Positions 8,418 through 17,442 of a stretch of 64,000 bases of DNA are shown here, one piece after another. Each line of letters opens with the position of its first letter. The first letter of the stretch is position 1. The stretch comes from Agaribacillus sp965228415 (GTDB lineage Bacteria; Bacteroidota; Bacteroidia; Cytophagales; Cyclobacteriaceae), in NCBI GenBank assembly GCA_965228415.1, contig OZ245814.1, forward strand, positions 8,556,001 to 8,620,000. The letters run 5' to 3'. Both the position numbers and the translations under genes were made by a program. Below the pieces are notes generated by a model that was not told the DNA's origin, did no database searches, and was given only the letters and a program-made list of their open reading frames with translations.

Positions 8418-9311
8418 TCAATTTTCAAAATTAGCAATTATTGGAAAATGATCTGATAGTTGGTCAACTATTCCCGAATTAATAATTTTTGCGTCTGTGC
8501 AGAATGAGGCCATCGTCGGACTCACCAATATATAATCAATACGTTCTCTCGTTGGCACAATTTCTCCTTTCTTCCGCCATTTTCCAATCAAAATGGGCGT
8601 TGGAAAACTAAACAAGGCTTCCGGGTTTACCATTTGTTCGCACACATCAATTAAGGGATGTGAAAGGAATTCGGAAATTACGCTGTAGTCGAACCGGTTA
8701 TCATCCAGGTTCTTGTTTTTGCTTTTGGCATCATTGTTTTGGTATCGCTTCAACAGCATAGGCCGGGTTTTGTCCAGATAACTATCAAAAGGGGAGTGGG
8801 CGTTGAAATCGCCTAACAAGATATAGTTATTTTGATCCGTCAGAAATTGGTTCATATAGGAGGTAATCCATCGTGCTTCCCTGCGCCTGAATTCATGATC
8901 GGCAGGACTGAGATGAACAACCAGAAAATCAACACCGTGGGTTGAACCGTGAAGCATGCCATGCCATAAATCCTGGGTTTGCTTCTTTTTCACAACAATG
9001 GGTTCACTCGATGTCAACCCTACCGGATATCCCTCTTCCTTTAAGATGGCCACATAACTATGGCCCCATTTTTTTGCAAATGCTTTTAATTTGGCTTCCG
9101 TAAATCCACAAAGCTCCTGTAGTGCAACAACATCGGGATGGTGAGACGCTATAAAATCAGCCGTAAGTTGCTCCCGTACAGAATCTTTGCCATAATCAAA
9201 TCCATTTAATATGTTATAGGTCATTACCCGGAGTTTTTTTACAGGCTGTGCATCTACCTGTGCCACGATTACTCCTATAAAGACCATCATTCCCCAAAAT
9301 TTGTTCATCAT
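8418..9311 (-). CDS. Secreted endonuclease/exonuclease/phosphatase (EEP) family protein
   Basis: A 297-residue member of the EEP fold. Motifs: VMTYNILNGFDYG near the start, VVALQELCGF (catalytic Glu), LLGDFNAHSP (Asp/Asn pair), RIDYILVSP and LSDHFPIIANF (catalytic Asp-His). The start is placed at ATG 9311, giving the signal peptide FWGMMVFIGVIVAQVDAQ. The open frame continues upstream to 9437, but that extension is translated from the tandem repeat unit and is not natural protein. The fold covers secreted DNases, sphingomyelinases and inositol phosphatases, which cannot be separated here. Its partner is the phosphoesterase downstream. Confidence 0.85.
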   Translation of the reverse strand: MMNKFWGMMVFIGVIVAQVDAQPVKKLRVMTYNILNGFDYGKDSVREQLTADFIASHHPDVVALQELCGFTEAKLKAFAKKWGHSYVAILKEEGYPVGLTSSEPIVVKKKQTQDLWHGMLHGSTHGVDFLVVHLSPADHEFRRREARWITSYMNQFLTDQNNYILLGDFNAHSPFDSYLDKTRPMLLKRYQNNDAKSKNKNLDDNRFDYSVISEFLSHPLIDVCEQMVNPEALFSFPTPILIGKWRKKGEIVPTRERIDYILVSPTMASFCTDAKIINSGIVDQLSDHFPIIANFEN

Positions 9312-9348
9312 ATCAATTTTTATCAAAAGTTCCCAAAACCACCTCCAC

Positions 9349-10566
9349 ACGTCATTCCGAACAAAGTGCTGGCCTTGCGGGTAGGTTGTGAAGGAATCCC
9401 TCAGCGATAAAAAACCAAACCTTGCCAGACCCCGCACCCCCAGGCGTCATAGTAGCCTACAAGCCAAAGGATTGCTTCTTCACTCGCTCACTCGTTCATC
9501 GCAATGACGCAAAAGCGATGAATAAAGGTATAGTAAATAGTTATGCAAAGAAAGACAAGCACTTTCCAACTCAAACCCTCACATCCTACACTCACTTACC
9601 CGCTACGTCATTCCGAACAAAGCGCTGGCCTTGCGGGTAGGTTGTGAAGGAATCCCTCAGCGATAAAAAACCAAACCTTGCCAGACCCCCGCACCCTAGG
9701 GGTCATGGTAGTCTGCGAGCCAGGCGGGGTGGAACAAGCCATGGGATTGCTTCTTCACTCGCTCACTCGTTCATCGCAATGACGCAAAAGTGATGAATAA
9801 AGATATAGTAAATAGTCATGCAAAGAAAGACAAACACCTCCCAACTCAAACCCTCACTTACCCACTACGTCATTCCGAACAAAGCGCTGGCCTTGTGGGT
9901 AGGTTGTGAAGGAATCCCTCAGCGATAAAAAACCAAACCTTGCCAGACCCCGCACCCTAGACGTCATGGTAGCCTGCGAGCCAGGCGGGGTGGAACAAGC
10001 CATGGGATTGCTTCTTCACTCGCTCACTCGTTCATCGCAATGACGCAAAAGTGATGAATAAAGATATAGTAAATAGTCATGCAAAGAAAGACAAACACCT
10101 CCCAACTCAAACCCTCACTTACCCACTACGTCATTCCGAACAAAGCGCTGGCCTTGTGGGTAGGTTGTGAAGGAATCCCTCAGCGATAAAAAACCAAACC
10201 TTGCCAGACCCCGCACCCTAGGCGTCATGGTAGCCTGCGAGCCAGGCGGGGTGGAACAAGCCATGGGATTGCTTCTTCACTCGCTCATCGCAATGACGCA
10301 AAAGGGATGAATAAAGATATAGTAAATAGTCATACAAAGAAAGACAAACACCTCCCAACTCAAACCCTCACTTACCCACTACGTCATTCCGAACAAAGCG
10401 CTGGCCTTGCGGGTAGGTTGTGAAGGAATCCCTCAGCGATAAAAAACCAAACCTTGCCAGCCTCCCGCACCCCCAGGCGTCATAGTAGCCTACAAGCCAT
10501 GGGATTGCTTCTTCACTCGCTCACTCGTTCATCGCAATGACGCAAAAGGGATGGATAAAGGTATAG
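9349..10566. repeat. Five tandem ~255 bp units, each with a long imperfect inverted repeat
   Basis: Units begin with ACGTCATTCCGAAC at 9349, 9605, 9867, 10128 and 10381, spaced 256, 262, 261 and 253 bases apart. Each has an element of about 165-185 bases ending in CGCAATGACGCAAAAG, then a spacer of about 80-90 bases. The element's ends are imperfect inverted copies: CGTCATT...GAAGGAATCCC on the left and GGGATTGCTTC...AATGACG on the right, so each could fold into a long hairpin. Units 2-4 share an insert (GCCAGGCGGGGTGGAACAAG) missing from units 1 and 5, and unit 4 lacks 8 bases in the right arm. The high identity suggests recent amplification. No coding potential is seen. Confidence 0.95.
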
Positions 10567-10586
10567 TTGAAGATTTATTTCCTGGT

Positions 10587-11606
10587 TCAGGGTTTAGCGC
10601 GTTTAATAGTTACCTTTTTATCGTCGATCCTGTATTGAAAGTTTGAAGTGAAATTGATGCTGTCCAGTACGTTTTTGAGCGCTTCATTTTCAAAAGTGCC
10701 ACTATAACGGCCGTCAAATATCGGTTCATCTGCTATAAAATCTACACCATACCAGTTTTCAAGTCTATTCATAACTTCCTGGGAACTAGCGTTGTGAAAA
10801 ACCAGTTTGTTGTGTACCCATCCAATCATTTGGTCATAATCAAAGGCAGCTTTCTCAATATCACCCGGGCTGTATGTTACCATCTCACCTGGTTGCAATA
10901 CCGTTGAATATCCTTTATCGTCGGTCACCAAAACTTTACCGTGTACCAGTGCTATCTGTACTTCACGCCGCATGGGGTCGTTTTTGACATAAAATGAGGT
11001 TCCTGACACCCTGGTGATCACACGGCCTGTGACTACCTTAAAGGGGCGCTGTTGATCGCCGGCTACTTCAAAAAATGCGTCCCCTTGCAGGTAAACCACT
11101 CTTTCCTCGTTGGAAAATGCTTCCGGAAATTTGACAACGCTCTTGGCGTTAAGGATGATGCTCGTACCATCACTTAGCTTAAAGGTAGTTTTTTGGCCCT
11201 TTGGATTCTTCTTTTCGATGAATTCAGCAGTTTCCTGCGTCTTTGCCTGATAGCTATGCTGAAGCCAGTATACCATGCTGATGGTTAACAAGAGGAGGAC
11301 TGAGGCAGCTATTTGCCTGACCCAATGGTGTTGTTTGACCGATCGACGGCGTCTGGCGTAGGGTGTAGTTTCCTTTACGGCGCCGGTGAGGATCTGCGCA
11401 AACTCTTCATCCGTTAGCTTTTCGGCACTTTTGTAGTTAATGGAAAGGGCTATCTGTTTTGCTGCCAATAGGGTTTTTACCTTGTCAGGGTGTTCTTGCA
11501 TCCAATTTTTCCAGAATTGATCCGCTTCAAAGCTCTCATTTCTTACCCAATCAATGAAAAAATCATCTTTTAAAAAATCACCTACCTTAAAATCCTGATA
11601 TGCCAT
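10587..11606 (-). CDS. FecR family anti-sigma regulator, orphan
   Basis: A 339-residue membrane regulator. The N-terminal cytoplasmic region (1-85) would bind an ECF sigma factor; a basic patch RRRR at 85-88 precedes the single membrane segment (about 97-115); the FecR periplasmic domain (about 138-235, with SDGTSIILNAKSVVKFP) and a C-terminal DUF4974-type domain (about 268-336, with VMNRLENWYGVDF) follow. Such proteins relay signals from an outer-membrane TonB receptor to a sigma factor. Unlike the normal order, there is no adjacent sigma gene upstream and no SusC receptor downstream; the downstream side is the tandem repeat array. It may be stranded by rearrangement or work with partners elsewhere. 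Confidence 0.88.
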   Translation of the reverse strand: MAYQDFKVGDFLKDDFFIDWVRNESFEADQFWKNWMQEHPDKVKTLLAAKQIALSINYKSAEKLTDEEFAQILTGAVKETTPYARRRRSVKQHHWVRQIAASVLLLLTISMVYWLQHSYQAKTQETAEFIEKKNPKGQKTTFKLSDGTSIILNAKSVVKFPEAFSNEERVVYLQGDAFFEVAGDQQRPFKVVTGRVITRVSGTSFYVKNDPMRREVQIALVHGKVLVTDDKGYSTVLQPGEMVTYSPGDIEKAAFDYDQMIGWVHNKLVFHNASSQEVMNRLENWYGVDFIADEPIFDGRYSGTFENEALKNVLDSINFTSNFQYRIDDKKVTIKRAKP

Positions 11607-12076
11607 ATGTTTGTATTAAGCCAAATTACGAATAAACCGGCGATTTACTAACCAGAGGGTACAGAACTTGATATGCCCCCGTGAAATGGAAATTTTTTAT
11701 TTGACTTGTTATAAATATAAAACGCTAAAAACCGGATGGCGGTGTATATGGATAATTTTCAGTTTACAAGAGCGCTGTGAAATGGTCTTTAGCCGTTGAA
11801 ACCGGTACATTAAAGGTCAGAAATACCTGTATGAATGCACAAGCAAACCCAGGCAACACCAAACAAGTTGTTACTGGGTTATTGTTTCACAATACATTAA
11901 ATATTAAAATTATTTTTCCACAATCTGATTTTCATCAATAGTGGATCATTGTTAAAATGAGTATTGGCCTCCCGGTGCCCGGCAACCCAGTGTTCTACAC
12001 TTTCAAACATCTTAAATTTATTCACGTTAGAAAATAAAAATCCGTTGATATAAAATCGGTTAATAAGTGATAAGAT
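11607..12076. other. Intergenic region between divergent FecR and DUF3299-like genes
   Basis: About 470 bases, AT-rich, holding the promoter regions of both divergent genes. No RNA gene, terminator or conserved motif could be identified, and no open frame with protein-like composition is seen. The length is unusual for this compact region, so loss of a sigma factor gene upstream of FecR is a possible explanation. Confidence 0.5.
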
Positions 12077-12550
12077 ATGATACCTGACCGCCTAAGCTAC
12101 AGAGTTCTGACAATCGTGGTAGTTTGTTGTGTTTGTATGATAACCAGTGAGGCTCGCGCTCAAACCTTTGGCTCGGTAGGATGGGAGTCTTTTGAGGGTG
12201 TCACTTTTGAATCCCAATATGATGCGTCCATTGATGATTACCAGTTATTGCCAAATTTTGGTGAGGAGGTATTATTAAAGGAAGGCAAAAAAATTGAGTT
12301 AACCGGTTATTATGTCCCCTTTGATTTGGAAGATGGCGCCGTTATTTTATCGCGCTACCCTTATGCCCAGTGTTTTTTTTGTGGCAATGCCGGACCGGAA
12401 TCAGTCGCAGAAATTTACTTTAAGAAACCGGGACAGGAATTTCTTCCCGATCAATTATTGTCAGTGACCGGCATTCTCAAACTCAATACGGAGGATGTCA
12501 ATCATTTAAACTTCATCATTGAGCAAGCCGAATTAATCGAGAAGCAGTAA
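12077..12550 (+). CDS. DUF3299-like exported protein
   Basis: A 157-residue exported protein with a signal peptide (about 1-29, ending EARAQ). The core resembles DUF3299: GKKIELTGYYVPFD near residue 75, then PYAQCFFCGNAGPESVAEIYF near 95-115, then a beta-rich end. The CxxC in CFFCG could bind a metal or act as a redox pair. In Gammaproteobacteria, DUF3299 proteins are recalled beside FtsX-type transporters in zinc-regulated operons. Here a matching transporter pair is about 10 kb away (873-2710) rather than adjacent. The precise role of the family is unknown, and the family assignment comes from memory of the pattern. Confidence 0.65.
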   Translation: MIPDRLSYRVLTIVVVCCVCMITSEARAQTFGSVGWESFEGVTFESQYDASIDDYQLLPNFGEEVLLKEGKKIELTGYYVPFDLEDGAVILSRYPYAQCFFCGNAGPESVAEIYFKKPGQEFLPDQLLSVTGILKLNTEDVNHLNFIIEQAELIEKQ

Positions 12551-12584
12551 TTAATTTTGGCTGGGGACAGACAGGGCAAGGCAA

Positions 12585-13910
12585 TCAGTGATCAATCATT
12601 CCCGCCATGATCATGTCAATAGCATTTTCCCAGGCGTCTTTTACCCGTGGAGTGCAGGCTTCGCCCAATTCTTCGCTAATAGTTTCCAATAACAAAACCC
12701 GCACCAGGGGATAGTGCTCCTTTTTTACGCCGTATTGTTCATGCTGCCGTCCCAGTGATTTTAGTCCCAGTTTCAGATACTCCGGCCTGCTAAGGCTGTA
12801 AACGATGCCTCCAAGCATATGTGTCAGGAGACGCCCCTGCTCGATCATGTCGTTTTTAAACAACTTTTTGAGCTCGGGGTGGTGGGTAAAAACCTTGTCA
12901 TAAAAACGCGCTGCAAATTGTGTTTCATTTTTCAGTAGTATATCCAGTGTCGCCTGTACTTCCAACTGGATATCCGGTTGTGTAAATCCAAGTATTTCAT
13001 AAACCGGGATGATGTTGTCCTTGCCCTTTAAATTCACCATTAGTTTTAATCCAACCTTGAGAAAGTCTTCAGGCAGGTTTTCCAGCACAAACTCCGATAC
13101 CAATATACCGGTATCCAATGTTTTGTTTTGGCCCTGAATGCGGCTAGCCACATTCATGGGATCTCCCACAACGGCAAACTGCTTGTGTTCATGATGCCCG
13201 ATATGCCCCACAAAAACCCTCCCAAAATGAATGCCTATTCCGATTTTGAATTCGGTATCGAAATCTTTCATTTCGATTTTGTTAAGCCGCTCTATCGCAA
13301 ATTGCATGCCTAGCCCTGCCCTGATGGCGTCGGTACAGTTTTTATAACCATCACCACCGCCAACACCAAAAATACCAATGATCTCGTCGCCGGCATATTG
13401 ATAAATGACACCGTTGTTTATCAGGATCGGATCGCCTAAAAAAGTAAATAGCCTGTTGAGCATGTGGGCTACATCAAAAGTTGGGTGTTGATTGGCAATT
13501 CTTGTGAAGTTTCGAAGGTCGCAGAATAATATGGCCAGTGCCTTTTCTTCACCGGCACCTGCATTGAGCGTTTCCAGCTGCAAATTGCTGACATTGGCGC
13601 CTGTCCAGATTAATCTTTGAAGGGTGACATCGCCATGAGGCCTTGCCTGACACCCTAACCGGATGCTTGGATCCCAATGCCGGCTGCTGCTCATTTCCTC
13701 CTCCAGCTTTGTGGGTGGATTCAGGTTGTGCAATCCATCAATGACCCTTACCCTGCAGGTCGTGCACTGGCCATGGCCGCCACATTCATGTAAGTGAGGA
13801 ATTTTGTTGGCAATGGAGATTTCCAATAATGTCTGATTCTCCTTTTTAGCCTGCACCCGGTGGTTGATCGAACAATAATTGACGCTTGGTAAGGTGTAAT
13901 GGATTGTCAT
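12585..13910 (-). CDS. Ferredoxin - class III nucleotide cyclase - globin fusion
   Basis: A 441-residue three-domain protein. Residues 1-100 are a [2Fe-2S] ferredoxin with C43-x5-C49-x2-C52 and C87. Residues 120-305 are a class III cyclase: metal Asp131 (FCDLRNFT) and Asp175 (YAGDEIIGIFG), plus transition-state Asn253 and Arg257 (GDPMNVASRI). The position usually held by the base-reading Lys is Gln171, and its Thr/Asp partner position is Ala246, so ATP or GTP preference is unclear. Residues 310-438 are a bacterial globin with distal Tyr337 and Gln358, Phe351 and proximal His390 (LGRQHEQYG). No membrane segment is seen, so it is probably cytoplasmic. Expected action: a cyclase controlled by iron-sulfur redox state and by O2 or NO at haem. 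It is convergent with the DUF3299-like gene and lies alone on its strand. Confidence 0.9.
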   Translation of the reverse strand: MTIHYTLPSVNYCSINHRVQAKKENQTLLEISIANKIPHLHECGGHGQCTTCRVRVIDGLHNLNPPTKLEEEMSSSRHWDPSIRLGCQARPHGDVTLQRLIWTGANVSNLQLETLNAGAGEEKALAILFCDLRNFTRIANQHPTFDVAHMLNRLFTFLGDPILINNGVIYQYAGDEIIGIFGVGGGDGYKNCTDAIRAGLGMQFAIERLNKIEMKDFDTEFKIGIGIHFGRVFVGHIGHHEHKQFAVVGDPMNVASRIQGQNKTLDTGILVSEFVLENLPEDFLKVGLKLMVNLKGKDNIIPVYEILGFTQPDIQLEVQATLDILLKNETQFAARFYDKVFTHHPELKKLFKNDMIEQGRLLTHMLGGIVYSLSRPEYLKLGLKSLGRQHEQYGVKKEHYPLVRVLLLETISEELGEACTPRVKDAWENAIDMIMAGMIDH

Positions 13911-14109
13911 TGTCTTATGCCCTTTCGCCGGGCTTCAAAGCTGCCCGATTAGCCAGTCAATATAACATTTTACCGCATGGTTTAAAAATTGTAAACAGGC
14001 AGTGTCTCCGGATCGGTGACTGGCCGGGACAAAAATGCTATATTTTTTAGTCTCACCAATTTTTTTCTTCCACCTGGTAATAATTAATACTGAGAAACTA
14101 TTAAAGGTG

Positions 14110-14126
14110 ACTTCAATTATAAGTCG
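14110..14126 (+). promoter_or_regulatory. Small hairpin in the metY leader
   Basis: GACTT-CAATTAT-AAGTC forms a 5 bp hairpin, followed by GCAGTTTTT and an A-rich run up to the metY start at 14160. The leader of a methionine gene is a natural place for a SAM-responsive element, but the conserved GCTAAA and pseudoknot pieces of SAM-II, and the SAM-I core, were not found. It is reported only as a possible structured leader. Confidence 0.25.
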
Positions 14127-14159
14127 CAGTTTTTAAAAATTATTAAAGGACAAATAATT

Positions 14160-15485
14160 ATGACAGATTCATTAAAATTTGAAACATTACAATTACACGC
14201 AGGCCATGAGGTGGATGAGCATTCAAGATCGCGCGCCGTTCCTATCTTCCAAACTACCTCTTACACCTTTAAGAACTCAGAGCATGGAGCCAACCTGTTT
14301 GCCCTGAAGGAATTTGGCAATATTTACACCAGGATCATGAATCCCACTACAGATATATTTGAAAAGCGGGTAGCAGCCCTGGAAGGTGGGGCAATGGCAC
14401 TGGCTGTAGCCTCCGGCCAGGCTGCTCAGTTTATCGCTTTGAGCAATATCTTGCAAAGTGGCGATAATTTTGTTAGTACCAGTCATTTGTATGGTGGGTC
14501 ATATAACCAGTTTAAAGTGTCTTTCAAACGGCTTGGTATCAAGGTGAAATTTACCGAAAATGACGAGCCGGAAACATTTGAACGCCTGATCGACGAAAAG
14601 ACTAAAGCCATTTACCTGGAGACCATTGGCAACCCGGAATTCAATATTCCTGACTTTGAGGCAATTGCCGCCATAGCTCAAAAACATGACATCCCTTTGG
14701 TGGTGGACAATACATTCGGAGCGGCAGGGTTTTTATTCCAACCACTCAGGCACGGAGCCAATATAGTGGTCTCTTCTGCTACAAAATGGATTGGCGGGCA
14801 CGGAAATAGCATAGGAGGGGTTATTGTAGACGGTGGAAATTTTAACTGGGCCAACGGGAAATTCCCAATGTTTACAGATCCTTCGGAAGGATATCACGGG
14901 ATGAATTTTTGGGAAGTTTTCGGCAGCGAGGGTCCTTTTGGCAATATAGCTTTTGCCATTCGTGCCAGGGTAGAAGGCCTGAGGGATTTTGGTCCGGCTT
15001 TAAGTCCTTTTAATGCCTTTCTGCTTATTCAGGGGCTGGAAACACTGTCGTTGCGTATGGAACGAATTGTCGATAATGCCCTGAGCCTGGCTACCTGGCT
15101 GGAAGCACAACCTATGGTGAAAAAAGTGAATTACCCGGGATTACCCTCAAGCCCCTATTACGCGTTGGCGAATAAGTACCTGAAGAGAGGTTTTGGAGGC
15201 GTATTGACTTTTGAAATTGAAGGTGATGTGGAAAGCGCTAAAAAGGTGGTGGATTCACTGGAATTAGTGAGCCACCTTGCCAATGTTGGTGATGCCAAAA
15301 CTTTAATTATTCAACCTTCGGCCACTACCCATCAGCAATTGTCCGAAACGGAGCAACTGGCATCAGGGGTAAAACCTGCAGAGTTAAGGGTTTCAGTAGG
15401 GATTGAGCATATCGATGATATCAAAGCTGATTTTCGACAGGCATTTAATAAAGTGTTTGACACACAATCTGAGATGACCATCTAA
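14160..15485 (+). CDS. metY: O-acetylhomoserine sulfhydrylase / aminocarboxypropyltransferase
   Basis: A 441-residue PLP enzyme of the Cys/Met metabolism family. It makes homocysteine from O-acetylhomoserine and sulfide. Visible features: RAVPIFQTTSYTF near the N-terminus, YTRIMNPTTDIFEKRVAALEG substrate region around 56-75, ASGQAAQ at 84-90, the cofactor Asp in VVDNTFG (181-187) and the PLP lysine K209 in SSATKWIGGHGN. Length around 430-440 and the long C-terminal half separate MetY from the shorter MetB/MetC enzymes. It is followed 86 bases later by metX, whose product makes its substrate, so the pair forms a two-step homocysteine pathway. The start has an AAAGGA stretch upstream at suitable spacing. 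Confidence 0.95.
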   Translation: MTDSLKFETLQLHAGHEVDEHSRSRAVPIFQTTSYTFKNSEHGANLFALKEFGNIYTRIMNPTTDIFEKRVAALEGGAMALAVASGQAAQFIALSNILQSGDNFVSTSHLYGGSYNQFKVSFKRLGIKVKFTENDEPETFERLIDEKTKAIYLETIGNPEFNIPDFEAIAAIAQKHDIPLVVDNTFGAAGFLFQPLRHGANIVVSSATKWIGGHGNSIGGVIVDGGNFNWANGKFPMFTDPSEGYHGMNFWEVFGSEGPFGNIAFAIRARVEGLRDFGPALSPFNAFLLIQGLETLSLRMERIVDNALSLATWLEAQPMVKKVNYPGLPSSPYYALANKYLKRGFGGVLTFEIEGDVESAKKVVDSLELVSHLANVGDAKTLIIQPSATTHQQLSETEQLASGVKPAELRVSVGIEHIDDIKADFRQAFNKVFDTQSEMTI

Positions 15486-15571
15486 TGACGAAGGCAGGGC
15501 TGGGTTGATTCGGGTTGACCTCAACCAACCGACCCGTTGAGATCACGCCCTTCCCTTTTACAGAATAAACC

Positions 15572-16600
15572 ATGAAAACACATACATTTACTTATAAACC
15601 AAATTTTGAACTGGAAAATGGTGGGACGCTGGGAGGATTTGAACTGGAATATGTGACCAGGGGAAACCTCAACCGGGCCGGTGATAATGTTATTTGGGTT
15701 TGTCACCCGCTCACTGCCAGCGCCAATTTCAGTGAATGGTGGCACGGTTTGGTGGAGAAACTTTACGACCCTCAAAGGTATTTCATTATTTGCGCCAATG
15801 TACTGGGAGGATGTTATGGATCCACAGGGCCCTTATCTCCTAATTTGCATACAGGGGAAGTATATTTTCACAAATTTCCACACATCACCATCAGGGATAT
15901 GGTAAAAGCTTTTGGCTTGCTGAGATCACATTTAAAAATCAATAGCATAAATACCTTGATCGGTGCCTCGATGGGTGGTCAACAGGCCCTGGAATGGGCG
16001 ATTATGGAGCCCGACAGCATTGAGCGATTAGTCCTGGTGGCTACTAATGCCCAACATTCTCCGTGGGGTATTGCCTTTAATGAATCTCAACGTATGGCTA
16101 TAGCACTTGACCCAACCTGGAAACTGAATTACCCTAAAGCCGGCATTAATGGTTTAAAGGCTGCCAGAGCCATGGCAATGCTTTCTTACAGGAGCTACGA
16201 GTGCTACGCAAGTAGCCAGCGGGAAAGTGATCGTGAAAAGCTTGACGATTACAAAGCATCCTGTTACCAGCGATATCAGGGAGATAAACTGGCGGACAGG
16301 TTTAATGCTTATTCCTATTGGCATCTGTCAAAAGCAATGGATTCTCATCATGTGGGGCGGGGCAGAGGTGGCATAAGCGAGGCGCTAAGGAAGATCAAGG
16401 CCCGGGTAACTATTATCGGCATCGCCTCCGATGTGTTATTTCCACTCGAGGAACAAAGATTATTGGCCATGCATATACGTGGAGCACAATATATTGAGAT
16501 TGACTCCACCTATGGGCATGACAGGTTTTTAACAGAGGTAGATCAGTTGAGTTTTGTACTGAATGACAAAAACCGGAGCATTCATCGGTGTGTCGGCTGA
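15572..16600 (+). CDS. metX: Homoserine O-acetyltransferase
   Basis: A 342-residue alpha/beta-hydrolase-fold transferase that acetylates homoserine with acetyl-CoA. The nucleophile elbow is GASMGGQQALEW with Ser133; the catalytic Asp is in GIASDVLFP and the catalytic His in YGHDRFL near the C-terminus. Other family features are NVLGGCYGSTGP (about 76-87), FPHITIRDMV (102-111) and NAQHSPW. The length is typical for MetX of Bacteroidota, and acetyl rather than succinyl specificity fits the partner MetY. It supplies O-acetylhomoserine to the enzyme encoded just upstream. An imperfect inverted repeat after the stop lacks a T run, so no terminator is called. Confidence 0.94.
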   Translation: MKTHTFTYKPNFELENGGTLGGFELEYVTRGNLNRAGDNVIWVCHPLTASANFSEWWHGLVEKLYDPQRYFIICANVLGGCYGSTGPLSPNLHTGEVYFHKFPHITIRDMVKAFGLLRSHLKINSINTLIGASMGGQQALEWAIMEPDSIERLVLVATNAQHSPWGIAFNESQRMAIALDPTWKLNYPKAGINGLKAARAMAMLSYRSYECYASSQRESDREKLDDYKASCYQRYQGDKLADRFNAYSYWHLSKAMDSHHVGRGRGGISEALRKIKARVTIIGIASDVLFPLEEQRLLAMHIRGAQYIEIDSTYGHDRFLTEVDQLSFVLNDKNRSIHRCVG

Positions 16601-16840
16601 CTGAGACCTCAGCTACCGGATTGATGACTGAGCCTTTAGGCGGATCGGGAAACCTTATGGTCAGATCCCGGGTAATGGGATTATTTATCCGGTCACAGCA
16701 CAAAAAAAAATGTTTTGCCGGTAATAAAATTTATTTTGAAGCTATTAAACAGAAAATGATGTAAAACTTAGATTTAATTTATTCGCAGGAATTATTACTA
16801 AAAAATTGTAATTTAAAAATTATTTAAAGTATAGTAATTC

Positions 16841-17431
16841 ATGGTTGGCGAACGAATTAAAGATTCTAATGATGTATTGCGCATCATTAAAAGTGGTGAT
16901 CGTAAATTTCTGCAGCAACTGTATCAACAATACCGGCAGGAGTTCGGGCATTGGGTAGTCAAAAGATACAATATAGATGAAGATGCCATCGGCGAGATCT
17001 ATCAGCGCACCTTTATCGCCCTGTATTACAATATCAAAAATGAAAAATTAACCATTTTAAATAGCAGTATTAAAACATATTTATTTGCTATTGGTAAAAA
17101 TCAGATTTACGATCATTTTAAATCCAGTAAAAGACTGGCAGAGCCCGATGATTTGATGATCAATGTGGATGAGGTAGATAACAGTATTCTTGACCAATAT
17201 GAGCAATCTGATATGAAAGAGACCGTGAAACAGTTATTGGAAAAGATTGGAGAACCTTGCAAAACCGCGCTGGAACTGTTTTATTTTAAGCATTATTCGA
17301 TGGATGCTATAGCGGTGGAAATGGGTTACAAATCAGAGCAGATTGCGGCTAAAAGGAAGTTTATTTGCCTGAAACAGTTACGCGCTTTATTGGAAGAGGG
17401 TAGGTTAGATGGTCTTTATTCTTTGAGTTAA
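16841..17431 (+). CDS. ECF-type RNA polymerase sigma factor
   Basis: A 196-residue sigma-70 family protein with region 2 (about 15-90; IYQRTFIALYYNIKN then KTYLFAIGKNQIYDHFK) and region 4 (about 125-185; GEPCKTALELFYFKHYSMDAIAVEMGY), joined by an acidic linker. There is no region 1.1 or 3, as expected for extracytoplasmic-function sigma factors. The next gene, 11 bases downstream, encodes a membrane protein with a cytoplasmic N-terminal helical part, probably its anti-sigma partner. No FecR or SusC gene follows, so the signal it answers is unknown. Confidence 0.9.
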   Translation: MVGERIKDSNDVLRIIKSGDRKFLQQLYQQYRQEFGHWVVKRYNIDEDAIGEIYQRTFIALYYNIKNEKLTILNSSIKTYLFAIGKNQIYDHFKSSKRLAEPDDLMINVDEVDNSILDQYEQSDMKETVKQLLEKIGEPCKTALELFYFKHYSMDAIAVEMGYKSEQIAAKRKFICLKQLRALLEEGRLDGLYSLS

Positions 17432-17442
17432 CGAATATTACT

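Noticed and set aside
9312..9437. N-terminal extension of the EEP-family gene
   Set aside because: The extra 42 residues are encoded by the repeat unit; ATG 9311 gives a proper signal peptide.
9422..9640. Open frame inside the tandem repeats
   Set aside because: It is a translation of the repeat arms, breaks between units, and has no protein-like composition.
9349..10566. CRISPR array
   Set aside because: Units are about 255 bases with nearly identical spacers; there are no short direct repeats with unique spacers and no cas genes.
14041..14159. SAM riboswitch in front of metY
   Set aside because: Only a 5 bp hairpin is seen; the conserved SAM-I core and SAM-II pseudoknot elements are missing.
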